Positions 8,921 to 17,941 of a stretch of DNA of 64,000 bases are shown piece after piece. How positions within the stretch are numbered: the stretch's first letter is position 1; each line of letters opens with the position of its first letter. The DNA is from Pseudoalteromonas undina. Lineage in GTDB: Bacteria > Pseudomonadota > Gammaproteobacteria > Enterobacterales > Alteromonadaceae. The notes under the pieces were generated by a model. That model made no database searches, was not told where the DNA came from, and saw nothing but the letters and a program-made list of their open reading frames with translations. The stretch lies in contig NZ_AHCF03000002.1 in the NCBI RefSeq assembly GCF_000238275.3, forward strand, positions 310,001 to 374,000. The letters are read 5' to 3'. The position numbers and the translations under genes were made by a program.

Positions 8921-9448
8921 ATGCGTTATTTTGAGTTATTTGCAATTCCCGTTGACTACAATATTGATTTAGCAACGATTAACAAGCACTACTTAGAACT
9001 TCAACGTGCTGTTCACCCTGATCGCCATGCTAACGCTAGCAGTCGTGATAAATTAATGGCCGTACAAAGTACTGCCGAAATTAATGATGCACTGCAAACA
9101 CTTAAGCATCCCGTTAAACGTGCAGAATATATGCTGAGCGAGCTAGGCGTTGATATTCGTGCTGAGCAGCAAACATTGCAAGATCCTATGTTTTTAATGC
9201 AGCAAATGGAGCTTCGCGAAGAGCTTGAAGAGTTAGCGACCGCAAGCGATCCTGATTCTGCTATTGATAATTTTGAAAAACAAATAAAGCAGCTTGATCA
9301 GCAATACAGTGCGCAATTGGCAGAGCAGTTAGCAAGTAACGATGAGCAGCAATATCAACAAGCAGCAGACAGTATCCGTAAGCTAAAGTTTGTTTATAAG
9401 TTACGCGACGAACTTGAACGCATTGAAGACAGTTTATTTGACGATTAA
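8921..9448 (+). CDS. hscB: J-domain co-chaperone HscB
   Basis: This 175-residue protein (E. coli 171) has an N-terminal J-domain of about 75 residues with the HPD triad at H32-P33-D34 (RAVHPDRHA). A three-helix C-terminal domain that binds IscU follows (MQQMELREELEEL). It delivers IscU to HscA and stimulates its ATPase. It starts 64 bp after the MITE-like element, so its transcript must cross that element or start from a promoter within it. Confidence 0.96.
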   Translation: MRYFELFAIPVDYNIDLATINKHYLELQRAVHPDRHANASSRDKLMAVQSTAEINDALQTLKHPVKRAEYMLSELGVDIRAEQQTLQDPMFLMQQMELREELEELATASDPDSAIDNFEKQIKQLDQQYSAQLAEQLASNDEQQYQQAADSIRKLKFVYKLRDELERIEDSLFDD

Positions 9449-9490
9449 TTCACTTGCTGCAAAGCGAGCAACACGAGTTTAAAGAGCATT

Positions 9491-11353
9491 ATGGCATTAT
9501 TGCAAATTGCTGAGCCGGGGCAGAGCGCGGCACCACATGAACATAAATTAGCAATTGGAATTGACTTAGGCACTACAAATTCATTAGTGGCAACCGTACA
9601 AAGCGGCGAAGCACGCACTATTACTGATGAGTCAGGCGAAGCGATGTTACCCTCAGTGGTTCGTTATCAAGCTGGCGGCATTACCGTGGGTAATGATGCA
9701 ATGCAAGCGGCTACACTCGATCCGGTTAATACGCTTATTTCAGTGAAGCGTTTTTTAGGTAAAACGCAAACCGAAATAGAACAAAGCTATGGTCAACTGC
9801 CTTATCAGTTTTGCGATGATGATGGTGCATTGGCTATCGAAACGGCTGCGGGAAAAATCAGCCCAGTTAAAGCCTCAAGTCATATTTTAAATGCATTAAA
9901 AGTACGCGCTGAGCAAAGCTTTGGTAATCAAGATATTTTAGGGGCAGTGATTACTGTACCAGCCTATTTTGATGATGCACAGCGTCAAAGCACCAAAGAT
10001 GCGGCTGAACTTGCCGGCATTAATGTACTGCGTTTATTAAACGAGCCTACTGCCGCTGCCGTTGCTTACGGTTTAGATTCAGGGCAAGAAGGTATTATCG
10101 CCGTTTATGATTTAGGAGGCGGTACCTTTGATATTTCTATTCTGCGTCTTAATAAAGGCGTGTTTGAAGTGCTGGCCACCGGTGGCGATTCTAGCCTAGG
10201 CGGTGACGACTTTGACTCATTATTAGTTGATTACCTAAAACAAGAAACCGGCGTGACAGGCTTATCTCCTTCGGTATTACGCTTATTCATTAATAAAGCC
10301 AAAGCCTGTAAAGAAGCACTAAGCCAATACGAAAAAGTGAATGTTGGCCTTGAGTTTGACGATGAAAAATACATGGTTGAAGTAACGCGAGAAAAATTTA
10401 ATGAGCTCGCTATGCCACTGGTTAAAAAAACGCTTCGTTCATGTCGTCGTGCAGTGAAAGATGCCGGTATTGAAAACCAGGAAGTATTACAAGTTGTAAT
10501 GGTTGGCGGTTCAACCCGCATGCCGTTGGTACGTACTCAAGTTGGCGAGTTTTTTGATAAACAACCACTCACTTCAATTGATCCTGATCGTGTTGTTGCA
10601 CTGGGTGCAGCATTACAAGCTGACGTATTAATTGGTAACAAGCCAGATTCAGACATGTTATTGCTGGATGTGTTACCGTTGTCGCTAGGACTTGAGACCA
10701 TGGGTGGCTTGGTTGAAAAAATCATTCCACGCAATACCACTATCCCAGTTGCACGTGCGCAAGAATTTACTACGTTTAAAGATGGTCAAACGGCTATGTC
10801 GTTGCATGTATTACAAGGTGAGCGTGAACTGGTTGACGATTGTCGATCGCTGGCAAAGTTCAGCTTAAAAGGCATTCCACCTATGGCGGCGGGAGCGGCG
10901 CATATTCGCGTTACCTTTAAAGTAGACGCTGATGGTTTACTAAGCGTATCAGCCATGGAAAAATCAACCGGCGTTCAAGCAGAAATACAAGTAAAACCGT
11001 CGTTTGGTTTGTCTGACGACCAAGTTGCTAATATGCTTAAAGAGTCGATGAGTAACGCTAAAGGCGACATGCAAGCGCGTATGCTTAAAGAGCAACAAGT
11101 TGAAGCGCTTCGTGTAATAGAAGCAATGGAAGCCTCTTTAGCAGCTGATGGCGATTTACTTGAGCCTGAGCAACTAGCGGCGCTAAAAGTGGAAATAAAC
11201 GAACTTGCAAAAGTACGCGAGAGTGCACAAGAGCCAAGCGAAATTAAAGCAGCCATTGAAAAAATGGACAATGCGAGTAGTGATTTTGCCGCGCGTAGAA
11301 TGGATGCATCAATTAAAAAAGCCTTAACAGGCCAGTCAGTAGACAATATATAA
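9491..11353 (+). CDS. hscA: Hsp70-type chaperone HscA
   Basis: This specialised DnaK homologue has 620 residues (E. coli 616). ATPase signatures are [12 protein letters not shown] (residues 23-34), [14 protein letters not shown], and [14 protein letters not shown] near 338. The substrate-binding domain follows and the C-terminal lid is predicted helical. It releases clusters from IscU by recognising the LPPVK motif. The N-terminal extension before GIDLGTT is typical of HscA and separates it from DnaK. It lies 12 bp upstream of fdx. Confidence 0.98.
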   Translation: MALLQIAEPGQSAAPHEHKLAIGIDLGTTNSLVATVQSGEARTITDESGEAMLPSVVRYQAGGITVGNDAMQAATLDPVNTLISVKRFLGKTQTEIEQSYGQLPYQFCDDDGALAIETAAGKISPVKASSHILNALKVRAEQSFGNQDILGAVITVPAYFDDAQRQSTKDAAELAGINVLRLLNEPTAAAVAYGLDSGQEGIIAVYDLGGGTFDISILRLNKGVFEVLATGGDSSLGGDDFDSLLVDYLKQETGVTGLSPSVLRLFINKAKACKEALSQYEKVNVGLEFDDEKYMVEVTREKFNELAMPLVKKTLRSCRRAVKDAGIENQEVLQVVMVGGSTRMPLVRTQVGEFFDKQPLTSIDPDRVVALGAALQADVLIGNKPDSDMLLLDVLPLSLGLETMGGLVEKIIPRNTTIPVARAQEFTTFKDGQTAMSLHVLQGERELVDDCRSLAKFSLKGIPPMAAGAAHIRVTFKVDADGLLSVSAMEKSTGVQAEIQVKPSFGLSDDQVANMLKESMSNAKGDMQARMLKEQQVEALRVIEAMEASLAADGDLLEPEQLAALKVEINELAKVRESAQEPSEIKAAIEKMDNASSDFAARRMDASIKKALTGQSVDNI

Positions 11354-11364
11354 GAGAGATTAGA

Positions 11365-11703
11365 ATGCCACAAATTGTTTTTCTTCCCCATCCGGAGTTG
11401 TGTCCTGACGGTGCTGCAATAGAAGCGCCCGCTGGCGAAACGGTACTTGATATCGCGCTTAAAAATGGCATTAGCATTCCTCATGCCTGTGAAAAATCAT
11501 GTGCATGTACAACCTGTCACTTAGTGATCCGTGAAGGTTTTGACTCATTAGATGAAAGTGACGACCTAGAAGACGACATGCTAGATAAAGCCTGGGGTTT
11601 AGAACCTGAGTCACGTTTAGGTTGCCAAGCAATTATTAGAGATGAAGACTTAGTGGTTGAAATACCTAAGTACAATCTCAATATCGTTAATGAAGAACAC
11701 TAG
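11365..11703 (+). CDS. fdx: ISC-type [2Fe-2S] ferredoxin
   Basis: This 112-residue adrenodoxin-like ferredoxin (E. coli 111) has cluster ligands C42, C48, C51 and C87 (HACEKSCACTTCH and RLGCQAI), plus the extra ISC-type C46. It supplies electrons for cluster assembly on IscU. It is the last gene of the operon: a terminator follows at once and no iscX is found. Confidence 0.97.
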   Translation: MPQIVFLPHPELCPDGAAIEAPAGETVLDIALKNGISIPHACEKSCACTTCHLVIREGFDSLDESDDLEDDMLDKAWGLEPESRLGCQAIIRDEDLVVEIPKYNLNIVNEEH

Positions 11704-11727
11704 TTTTTAATTAACGACTATTATATT

Positions 11728-11758
11728 AAAAGCCGCTGTTTAATACCGCGGCTTTTTT
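11728..11758 (+). terminator. Intrinsic terminator of the isc operon
   Basis: AAAAGCCGC and GCGGCTTTT form a 9-bp stem around TGTTTAATACC, followed by further T residues. It lies 25 bp after the fdx stop. Confidence 0.88.
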
Positions 11759-11770
11759 GTTTGTATTAAG

Positions 11771-11793
11771 TAGCAGCGGGTTTACCCCGCGTC
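11771..11793. repeat. GCGGG-TTTA-CCCGC extragenic palindrome
   Basis: TAGCAGCGGGTTTACCCCGC followed by GTC is one copy of a dispersed palindromic module. Its reverse complement recurs nearly intact at 47274 and 56044, and shorter relatives lie at 4872, 20615, 20711 and 20889. A degenerate run with 7-bp register (GGTTACG, AGCGACG, GGCTGCG, AGGTGCG) follows at 11802-11836. Confidence 0.75.
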
Positions 11794-11836
11794 TTTTTAA
11801 AGGTTACGAGCGACGGGCTGCGAGGTGCGGGTAAAT

Positions 11837-11871
11837 TAAAAAACCTTGTAGCGTTAACCACAAGGCTTTTT
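11837..11871. repeat. CCTTG...CAAGG hairpin module next to a heptamer array
   Basis: AAAAAACCTTGTAGCGTTAA followed by CCACAAGGCTTTTT is a close copy of the terminator modules at 47304, 56074 and 61191, each of which also abuts a heptamer array. No minus-strand gene ends here, so if it acts as a terminator it is orphaned. Confidence 0.75.
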
Positions 11872-11878
11872 AATATAT

Positions 11879-11941
11879 CGAAGCCCGAAGCCCGAAGCCC
11901 GAAGCCCGAAGCCCGAAGCCCGAAGCCCGAAGCCCGAAGCC
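11879..11941. repeat. Heptamer array, 9 x CGAAGCC
   Basis: Nine perfect copies of CGAAGCC span exactly 63 bp. The array ends 24 bp before the gabD-like start and just 5' of its ribosome-binding site. Confidence 0.97.
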
Positions 11942-11965
11942 CAAAACCCATTTCGGAGGTGTATT

Positions 11966-13393
11966 TTGAGTGATCTTATTTTTTCAGACTCGTTTATAAA
12001 CGGTGAATTTTATAAAACCAGCACACGCTTTAGCGTTGATGATCCCGCCACCGAACAAAGTATTGTTGAAGTAAGCGATATTGACGAGCAAGGTGTAAAT
12101 ATAGCTATTAATGCGGCAAAAGGCGCGTTTGTAAAATTAAAAGCAACCAATGCAACCGAGCGAAGTGAAACTCTGATGCGCTGGTATGAGTTGGTGATTA
12201 AACATAAACAAACGCTAGCTACACTTATGACCAAAGAGCAGGGTAAGCCGCTTAAAGAATCTCTCGGTGAAATAGATTATGGCGCCGGCTTTATTAAGTG
12301 GTTTGCTGAGCAAGCTAAGCGTAGCTATGGGGATGTGATCCCTGCAACCGACAATCAGCATCGCTTAACCAGTTATAAACAACCTATTGGCGTGGTTGCC
12401 GGTATAACACCATGGAACTTTCCTGTGGCTATGGTAACTCGAAAAGTAGCCCCTGCTTATGCTGCTGGCTGTAGTTTCATTTTAAAACCTTCTGAACATA
12501 CACCACTATGTGCTATTGCTTTAGCGTATTTAGCTGATCAGGCTGGCTTTGTGAAAGGCGCATTTAATGTGTTGGTATCACAAAACGCTAAAGACGTTGG
12601 TAAAATGTTGACTGACTCAGAGGTGGTACGTAAGTTTACCTTTACTGGCTCTACAGGTGTAGGTAAGCAGTTACTATCACAGTGTGCACAGACAATTAAA
12701 AAAACATCAATGGAATTAGGTGGCAATGCGCCGTTCATTATTTTTGATAATGCCGATATTGATGACGCTATTGATGGCCTAATGGCAGCTAAATTTAGAA
12801 ACAGTGGCCAAGCGTGTGTAGCGGCAAACCGTATATTCATCCAGCGCAGTATATTAAATGAAGTGCTTGAAAAAATTACACCCAAAGTCGCTGCGCTCAA
12901 CGTTGCAAACGGTTTTGATGAAAATGCCGACATAGGCCCGCTTATTTATCCCAAAGCAAAAGAGAAAGTGCAACAACTGATTAAAGATGCTCTCGATAAA
13001 GGCGCTACGCTAATTGGAGATAACAGTAATTTAGGTGGCAGCTTTCAAAACCCATTAATAGTTACTAATGTCACTACACAAATGGATATTTATCACGAAG
13101 AAGTGTTTGGCCCTGTATTAACGGTGATCCCATTTGATGAAGAAAGCGAAGTCCTTGCACTTGCTAATGATGTCCCTTATGGATTAGCTGCGTATTTTTA
13201 TAGCCAAAACATTAAACAAATCTATCGTATAAGCGAAGGGTTAGAGTTTGGCATGATAGGTGTAAATGAGGGGGTTATATCAAACCCTGTAGCACCGTTC
13301 GGTGGGGTAAAACAATCAGGTCTTGGAAGAGAGGGGGGTCACCAAGGTTTAGATGAATACCTAGAAGAAAAATACGTATGTATTAGAGTTTAA
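11966..13393 (+). CDS. gabD: NAD(P)-dependent aldehyde dehydrogenase, succinate-semialdehyde type
   Basis: The 475-residue ALDH has the cofactor site GITPWNFPVAM, FTGSTGVGKQL, the general-base glutamate in MELGGNAPF (about 251) and the nucleophilic cysteine in NSGQACVAANR (about 285). Overall it resembles GabD/SSADH, which oxidises succinate semialdehyde to succinate in GABA breakdown. No gabT or transporter is adjacent, so the substrate is inferred. The TTG start at 11966 is supported by GGAGGT 5-6 nt upstream, which lies right after the heptamer array. Confidence 0.85.
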   Translation: MSDLIFSDSFINGEFYKTSTRFSVDDPATEQSIVEVSDIDEQGVNIAINAAKGAFVKLKATNATERSETLMRWYELVIKHKQTLATLMTKEQGKPLKESLGEIDYGAGFIKWFAEQAKRSYGDVIPATDNQHRLTSYKQPIGVVAGITPWNFPVAMVTRKVAPAYAAGCSFILKPSEHTPLCAIALAYLADQAGFVKGAFNVLVSQNAKDVGKMLTDSEVVRKFTFTGSTGVGKQLLSQCAQTIKKTSMELGGNAPFIIFDNADIDDAIDGLMAAKFRNSGQACVAANRIFIQRSILNEVLEKITPKVAALNVANGFDENADIGPLIYPKAKEKVQQLIKDALDKGATLIGDNSNLGGSFQNPLIVTNVTTQMDIYHEEVFGPVLTVIPFDEESEVLALANDVPYGLAAYFYSQNIKQIYRISEGLEFGMIGVNEGVISNPVAPFGGVKQSGLGREGGHQGLDEYLEEKYVCIRV

Positions 13394-13529
13394 CTCTCTA
13401 GACTGTTCCGATGAGTTAACCGTTTAGCGTTTTAAGTTGCTTGAAATGGGTGTAAATGCTACCTTTCAAAAAAATGTTTAAGTAAACAAAAAGTAAAAAA
13501 TTTCTATAAGTAGAAATACCCCCGTGTGT

Positions 13530-13558
13530 AAATGCCACCATTTTGGTGGCATTTTTTT
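13530..13558 (+). terminator. Intrinsic terminator after the aldehyde dehydrogenase
   Basis: AAATGCCACCA and TGGTGGCATTT form an 11-bp perfect stem with a TTT loop and a seven-T tract. Confidence 0.9.
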
Positions 13559-13865
13559 GTCCTTTTTTAAGGAGAGGTTTTTGGCTACTTCCTCCTTGTA
13601 GGTCTAAACTATTCTTAGTTAGATGCTATTCTGCTTATATCCTTTTTAAAAGTAGGCTTTTATGAAAGAGTAATTCTTTTTAATTCGCGTGAACATTTGT
13701 AACTGTATGTTTTTAAATGTATATTTTTGGTGTGTGAATGAGTAGAATAAAGTTTCAGTAGTTTCAATACTATTAACATATAGTAAAAATGTATAATTGT
13801 GTTTTATACACTTATAAATTAACATTCCGCAAATTCATCCATTAAAAAATAATGAAGCACCCACT
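13559..13865. other. AT-rich gap before the chemoreceptor gene
   Basis: The sequence is AT-rich with no ORF and no repeat of the heptamer type. It presumably holds the chemoreceptor promoter. I looked for a sigma-28 (FliA) pattern of TAAA with GCCGATAA and saw none. Confidence 0.4.
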
Positions 13866-15407
13866 ATGAGTAGAAGAAATCAAGCAACGGTAGACCAGGA
13901 AGTTTCGTTTGGCATTGACGAAGAGTTAGTTTCTACAACAGATTTACGAGGGGTTATCACCTATGCAAATGATAGCTTTTGTAAAGTTTCAGGGTATACC
14001 ATTAATGAGTTAAAAGGGAAAAACCATAACATGGTTCGCCACCCAGACATGCCACCTGCGGCATTTGGTGATATGTGGTCTAATTTAAAAAGCGATACCG
14101 CATGGCGAGGAGCTGTAAAAAATAGGTGTAAAGATGGGCGTTATTACTGGGTTGATGCATTTGTTACCCCTATTTATGAAAACGGTAAAAAAGTAGGTTA
14201 TCAATCAGTTCGCCAACAACTCCTTCCAGAATATAAAAACCGCGCAGAAAAGCTTTACCAACGTTTAAACAACGGTCAATCAATTGTCCCTTTAAGTGAA
14301 AAATTAGCCGCATTTAAACTTCCTCTATTTATTGGCTGTGCAGCTTTAATTGCTTGGCTAACAAGTTATATGTTCTGGTTATGTTTGCTGTTTGTTCCTC
14401 TGCCTTTTGTTATTTTTTATGAAGAGTTAATTCGTTCGCAAAGCAAAATTAAAAAAAACAAAGCAGGTCCAGATAGCGTATCTCGGCATATTTATTCTGG
14501 TAGCGACAGCCTCAGCTATAGTGATTTTCAGATTAAATTACTTGAGGGTAAAGTAACGACCATTGTTGGCCGTATTATTGATGGTACTTTAAGCCTGAGT
14601 AAAGGTGCTGACTCTCTTAAAGCTTGTGCTGAAGCTGCGCAGGCCGGTGTTGAAAAAGAAGCATCAGAATTACATCAAGTGTCGTCAGCGGTTGAAGAAA
14701 TGGTACATTCAATTGATGAGGTTGCTAAAAATACCTTAGTAACTAACCAACGAGTGCAACAAGCTCACCAAGACTGCGAAAGCGCAACGCAAGCAATGTC
14801 AGGCACCATGCGTGAAGTATCGTTACTCGCCAACGAGGTGGATAACTCGGCAAGTTCAGCGAGCGGGCTAGCAACAGAGGCTGAAAAAATTGGTGGCATA
14901 ATGCAAGAGATACAAGGGATTGCCGATCAAACAAATTTACTTGCACTTAATGCGGCTATAGAAGCTGCGCGTGCCGGTGAGCATGGTAGAGGATTCTCGG
15001 TTGTTGCTGATGAAGTGCGTGCGCTTTCAAGCAGAACGCATACCGCTACAGAGCAAATTCAAGTTTCTATATCTGAAATGCAGTCTACGTTACTCAACTG
15101 GTCAAAAACAATGGAAGCTGGTAAGAATGCGGCAGAGAGCTGTGTTAAAGAAACCCGCAATAGCCAAGATATCGTCTCAAAAGTATATGCTGCAATTACT
15201 GATATTTCTGATTTAGCAACGCAAATATCAACCGCTGCGGAAGAGCAAAGCATGGTATCGCAAGAAATTAGCCGTAATATTTCAAATATTAGTAGTGCGT
15301 CTTCAGAAAACTTAGCCCAAGCGCACAGTGTAGGTATAGAGTCTGATGCGATTGAAAAACACTCTAAAGCATTAGCGTCACTAGGTCTTTCATTTAAAGT
15401 AGGTTAA
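13866..15407 (+). CDS. PAS-domain methyl-accepting chemotaxis protein (Aer-like)
   Basis: The N-terminal PAS domain (about 20-120) contains [33 protein letters not shown] and the [17 protein letters not shown] region seen in Aer-type energy sensors. Two closely spaced membrane segments lie at about 150-185 ([30 protein letters not shown]). The cytoplasmic MCP signalling domain has the CheA/CheW-binding tip [20 protein letters not shown]. There is no periplasmic ligand domain and no obvious HAMP. It probably senses redox or energy state; FAD binding is inferred only. No chemotaxis genes are adjacent. Confidence 0.9.
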   Translation: MSRRNQATVDQEVSFGIDEELVSTTDLRGVITYANDSFCKVSGYTINELKGKNHNMVRHPDMPPAAFGDMWSNLKSDTAWRGAVKNRCKDGRYYWVDAFVTPIYENGKKVGYQSVRQQLLPEYKNRAEKLYQRLNNGQSIVPLSEKLAAFKLPLFIGCAALIAWLTSYMFWLCLLFVPLPFVIFYEELIRSQSKIKKNKAGPDSVSRHIYSGSDSLSYSDFQIKLLEGKVTTIVGRIIDGTLSLSKGADSLKACAEAAQAGVEKEASELHQVSSAVEEMVHSIDEVAKNTLVTNQRVQQAHQDCESATQAMSGTMREVSLLANEVDNSASSASGLATEAEKIGGIMQEIQGIADQTNLLALNAAIEAARAGEHGRGFSVVADEVRALSSRTHTATEQIQVSISEMQSTLLNWSKTMEAGKNAAESCVKETRNSQDIVSKVYAAITDISDLATQISTAAEEQSMVSQEISRNISNISSASSENLAQAHSVGIESDAIEKHSKALASLGLSFKVG

Positions 15408-15737
15408 CAACTTAAGCAAGGGCAGCAAATATCCAAGTGTATGAGGCGCTGAGAATATAACATGTTCTCAGCGCGCCTAAAGCGTCAAATACGGGCAACG
15501 GGCTGTGTGGTGCGGGGAAAACCTGCTACTACTGGTGTTATTTGTAATATTTATTTAGCAGTGACTTCATGTCGCATCAGGCTTTTATCAAAAGCACCAA
15601 ATAACGATATAAATCAACGCTGGGGAAACCGGCGGCTACAGATAAGAGTGTACTTTTTATTTTATGTTTGGCTTTATGAGAACTAGATATAACTAAAAAA
15701 TTAACTTTGGATATTACTGAGAGGACTTAGAAAATAG
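15408..15737. other. Gap between chemoreceptor and tRNA-His
   Basis: It contains a degenerate 7-bp-register run at about 15488-15516 (ACGGGCA, ACGGGCT, GTGTGGT, GCGGGGA) and remnants of the GCGGG palindrome family. A 74-codon ORF crossing this repeat is not credible. No terminator for either flanking gene is clear. Confidence 0.5.
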
Positions 15738-15814
15738 TGGGGCGATTGACGGGGCTCGAACCCGCGACAACCGGAATCACAATCCGGGGCTCTACCAACT
15801 GAGCTACAACCGCC
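15738..15814 (-). tRNA. tRNA-His (anticodon GTG)
   Basis: A 77-nt cloverleaf is read on the minus strand: G-1, acceptor GCGGTTG pairing with CAATCGC (one G-U), D-arm TAGCTCAGTTGGTAGAGC, anticodon stem CCGGA/TCCGG with loop TTGTGAT, T-arm GCGGG-TTCGAGC-CCCGT, C73 and an encoded CCA. The extra G-1 facing C73 is the hallmark of tRNA-His. Confidence 0.98.
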
Positions 15815-16123
15815 ACTAGATACACCTTGTTTGGTGTGGCGCGCATAATACATAATATCCCTATGCTTGTGAAGCAAAAAATCAAAAAAAATTAAACTTA
15901 TTATAAGTATTCTATATTTAAGCTTATTGGTAACGGGTAACGGGTAACGGGTAACGGGTAACGGGTAACGGGTAACGGGTAACGGGCAACGGGCCTAAAA
16001 ACTCCACAACCGCGGCTCAACCCCCTAACCCCTTAGTAAAACGTTGTTGCAAACACCTATTAAAGATTTACAATACTACAAACAATACCGCTAAACTGCT
16101 TAATAACACTATCAGGAGTTAAT
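15815..16123. other. Gap between tRNA-His and mscS
   Basis: This 309-bp gap must hold the divergent tRNA promoter (AT-rich, around 15840-15880) and the mscS promoter. Its only clear structure is the GGTAACG array at 15929-15991. No ORF was seen. Confidence 0.5.
15929..15991. repeat. Heptamer array, 9 x GGTAACG (last unit variant)
   Basis: Eight perfect GGTAACG copies are followed by one GGCAACG, nine units and 63 bp in all. The reverse complement can be written CGTTACC. The array lies between tRNA-His and mscS. Confidence 0.96.
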
Positions 16124-16942
16124 ATGGATTCAATACTCAATTGGCTGAATGAAAATTCAGGCTTAATTTTACACTATGGTATTCAAGCAGTTATAGCGCT
16201 TGTTATATTTTTACTCGGTGGCCGAATTGCCAAGTTTTGTGCAAATTTAACCGCTAAAGCATTCGACAAGAAGAAAGTAGATGTAGCGGTTTCATCGTTT
16301 GTATCTAGTATTGTGTATGCCATTGTGTTTGCAGCCACTATTTTAATGGCGCTATCACAAATCGGTATCGAAACCACGTCATTCATTGCTATTTTAGGTG
16401 CTGCAGGTTTAGCGGTTGGCTTAGCACTGCAAGGGTCGTTATCTAACTTTGCATCTGGTGTGCTAATTATTTTACTACGCCCATTTAAGTCAGGTGACTA
16501 CGTTGAAGCTGGCGGTAAAGCCGGTACGATTAAAAAAATCGAAATATTTTCAACAGAAATGCGCACTCCTGACAACAAAGTTATTGTAATGCCGAATTCA
16601 AAAATAATGTCAGATGCAATTATTAACTACTCGCGCGAAGCAACGCGTCGCGTTGATCTTGTGATTGGTGTTGGCTACGACGCCGATTTACGTAAAGCAA
16701 AAGAAGTACTTAAATCAGTACTAGATAACGAATCACGCATTTTAAAAGATCCTGCATACAACGTATCGGTTTCTGAACTTGCCGATTCAAGCGTTAACTT
16801 TATCGTACGCCCGTGGGTTAACTCAGAAGATTACTGGCCAACATACTGGTCGTTAATGGAAAATATTAAAATAGCGTTAGACGACGCCGATATTACTATT
16901 CCATTCCCACAAATGGATGTGCATTTGCACAAGCAAGACTAA
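16124..16942 (+). CDS. mscS: Small-conductance mechanosensitive channel
   Basis: This 272-residue protein (E. coli MscS 286) has three N-terminal membrane helices (about 15-37, 62-82, 90-115). The pore-lining TM3 reads GAAGLAVGLALQGSLSNFAS, with the Gly/Ala packing pattern of MscS. The cytoplasmic beta domain follows (GDYVEAGGKAGTIKKIEIFS; MPNSKIMSDAIINYS). It opens under membrane tension to release solutes at hypo-osmotic shock. It is a single gene. A second MscS-family protein lies at 61255-62367. Confidence 0.95.
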   Translation: MDSILNWLNENSGLILHYGIQAVIALVIFLLGGRIAKFCANLTAKAFDKKKVDVAVSSFVSSIVYAIVFAATILMALSQIGIETTSFIAILGAAGLAVGLALQGSLSNFASGVLIILLRPFKSGDYVEAGGKAGTIKKIEIFSTEMRTPDNKVIVMPNSKIMSDAIINYSREATRRVDLVIGVGYDADLRKAKEVLKSVLDNESRILKDPAYNVSVSELADSSVNFIVRPWVNSEDYWPTYWSLMENIKIALDDADITIPFPQMDVHLHKQD

Positions 16943-16965
16943 TTTTAAAAAGTTATTAAGGTAAT

Positions 16966-16992
16966 GCTCACGTTAGGTTTGCTAACGTGAGC
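16966..16992 (+). other. Strong hairpin after mscS, terminator-like
   Basis: GCTCACGTTAG and CTAACGTGAGC form an 11-bp perfect stem with a 5-nt loop, 23 bp after the mscS stop. The following GCTGCTTT is a poor T tract, so termination is uncertain. Confidence 0.65.
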
Positions 16993-17035
16993 GCTGCTTT
17001 AAAGAGCATGAATATTTTTACAGGGTTATTTTTTA

Positions 17036-17818
17036 ATGAAACTTAAGCTTTTATCAATTTTAGTAGCAGCCTCAGCTACAACCAGTGCATTTGCATCAGA
17101 AGAAGAACAAAAAACCTGGGAAGTTACCAGCGAAGTGGGTGCTATCATTACCAGTGGTAATACAGAAACAACCACTTTAAAAGGCGGTATTAAAGTATTG
17201 CATAACTTAGAAAGTTGGAATAACGAGTATAAGTTAGACGGCATCTACAAAGAAGATGAAGTAGAGAACGACGACGGTACAAAAGAAAAGCAGCGTACTA
17301 ACGAAAAGTACTCTATTTCAGCGCAGGGTAATTACAAATTAAACGAAAAGCACGCTCATTTATTTATTTATGGGTCGCACGTATCAGACTACTTTGGTGC
17401 ATACCGAAGTGAATCAGTTATTTCAGCGGGTTATGGTTTACGTTTATTAAACGAGACAAACATGAAGTTAAACGCTGAAATTGGTCCGGGTTATAAGTAT
17501 TTTAAATATCCAGATATTAGCGAAGAGGTTGATGAAAACGGCAACTCATTAGCGGGTGAATACGAAGGCGAAGTGATTGCCTTAGGTAAAGTAGACTTTA
17601 GCTGGAAAATTTCAGACAACGCGCGTTTTACTCAGTTAGTATCTGTGGAATACGGTGATACCAATACTAAAACTCGCTCAGAAACCGCTCTTCTGACTAA
17701 AATTAATGGCTCACTACAAATGAAAGTGGCCTACAATATAACCAACAACTCAGACGTGGCTGATGACAAAGAAGCAACTGATACAGAGACCTCATTAACA
17801 CTTGTTTACAGCTTTTAA
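17036..17818 (+). CDS. DUF481 outer-membrane protein (YdiY-like)
   Basis: The 260-residue protein has a signal peptide (MKLKLLSILVAASATTSAFA, then SEEEQ). It is followed by a DUF481-type beta-rich domain with alternating aromatic/polar strands (VTSEVGAIITSGNTETTTL; GSHVSDYFGAYRSESVISAG) and ends in LVYSF, a C-terminal Phe typical of outer-membrane barrels. Members of this family include salt-induced outer-membrane proteins; the function is otherwise unknown. It is a single gene with its own terminator. Confidence 0.85.
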   Translation: MKLKLLSILVAASATTSAFASEEEQKTWEVTSEVGAIITSGNTETTTLKGGIKVLHNLESWNNEYKLDGIYKEDEVENDDGTKEKQRTNEKYSISAQGNYKLNEKHAHLFIYGSHVSDYFGAYRSESVISAGYGLRLLNETNMKLNAEIGPGYKYFKYPDISEEVDENGNSLAGEYEGEVIALGKVDFSWKISDNARFTQLVSVEYGDTNTKTRSETALLTKINGSLQMKVAYNITNNSDVADDKEATDTETSLTLVYSF

Positions 17819-17852
17819 CATCAAGTAGTAAATAAATTGTAATAAAACTATG

Positions 17853-17876
17853 AAAGGGGCTAAAGTCCCTTTTTTA
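17853..17876 (+). terminator. Intrinsic terminator after the DUF481 gene
   Basis: AAAGGG and CCCTTT enclose GCTAAAGT, followed by a T run (six-plus T). It lies 35 bp after the stop codon. Confidence 0.75.
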
Positions 17877-17941
17877 TTTGCTCGTAAATAATGTATGATA
17901 CCCACCAATTTTTGGTTGTAGACCTAGGGAAATACCTACTC

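Noticed and set aside
11766..11951. Minus-strand ORF with repeated GFGLRAS
   Set aside because: Same artefact from the CGAAGCC array.
15462..15686. 74-codon ORF before tRNA-His
   Set aside because: It crosses degenerate heptamer sequence and has no ribosome-binding site or family resemblance.
17819..17941. JUMPstart/ops element before the polysaccharide genes
   Set aside because: I looked for GGCGGTAGC-type ops sequence and found none, so RfaH control is not supported.
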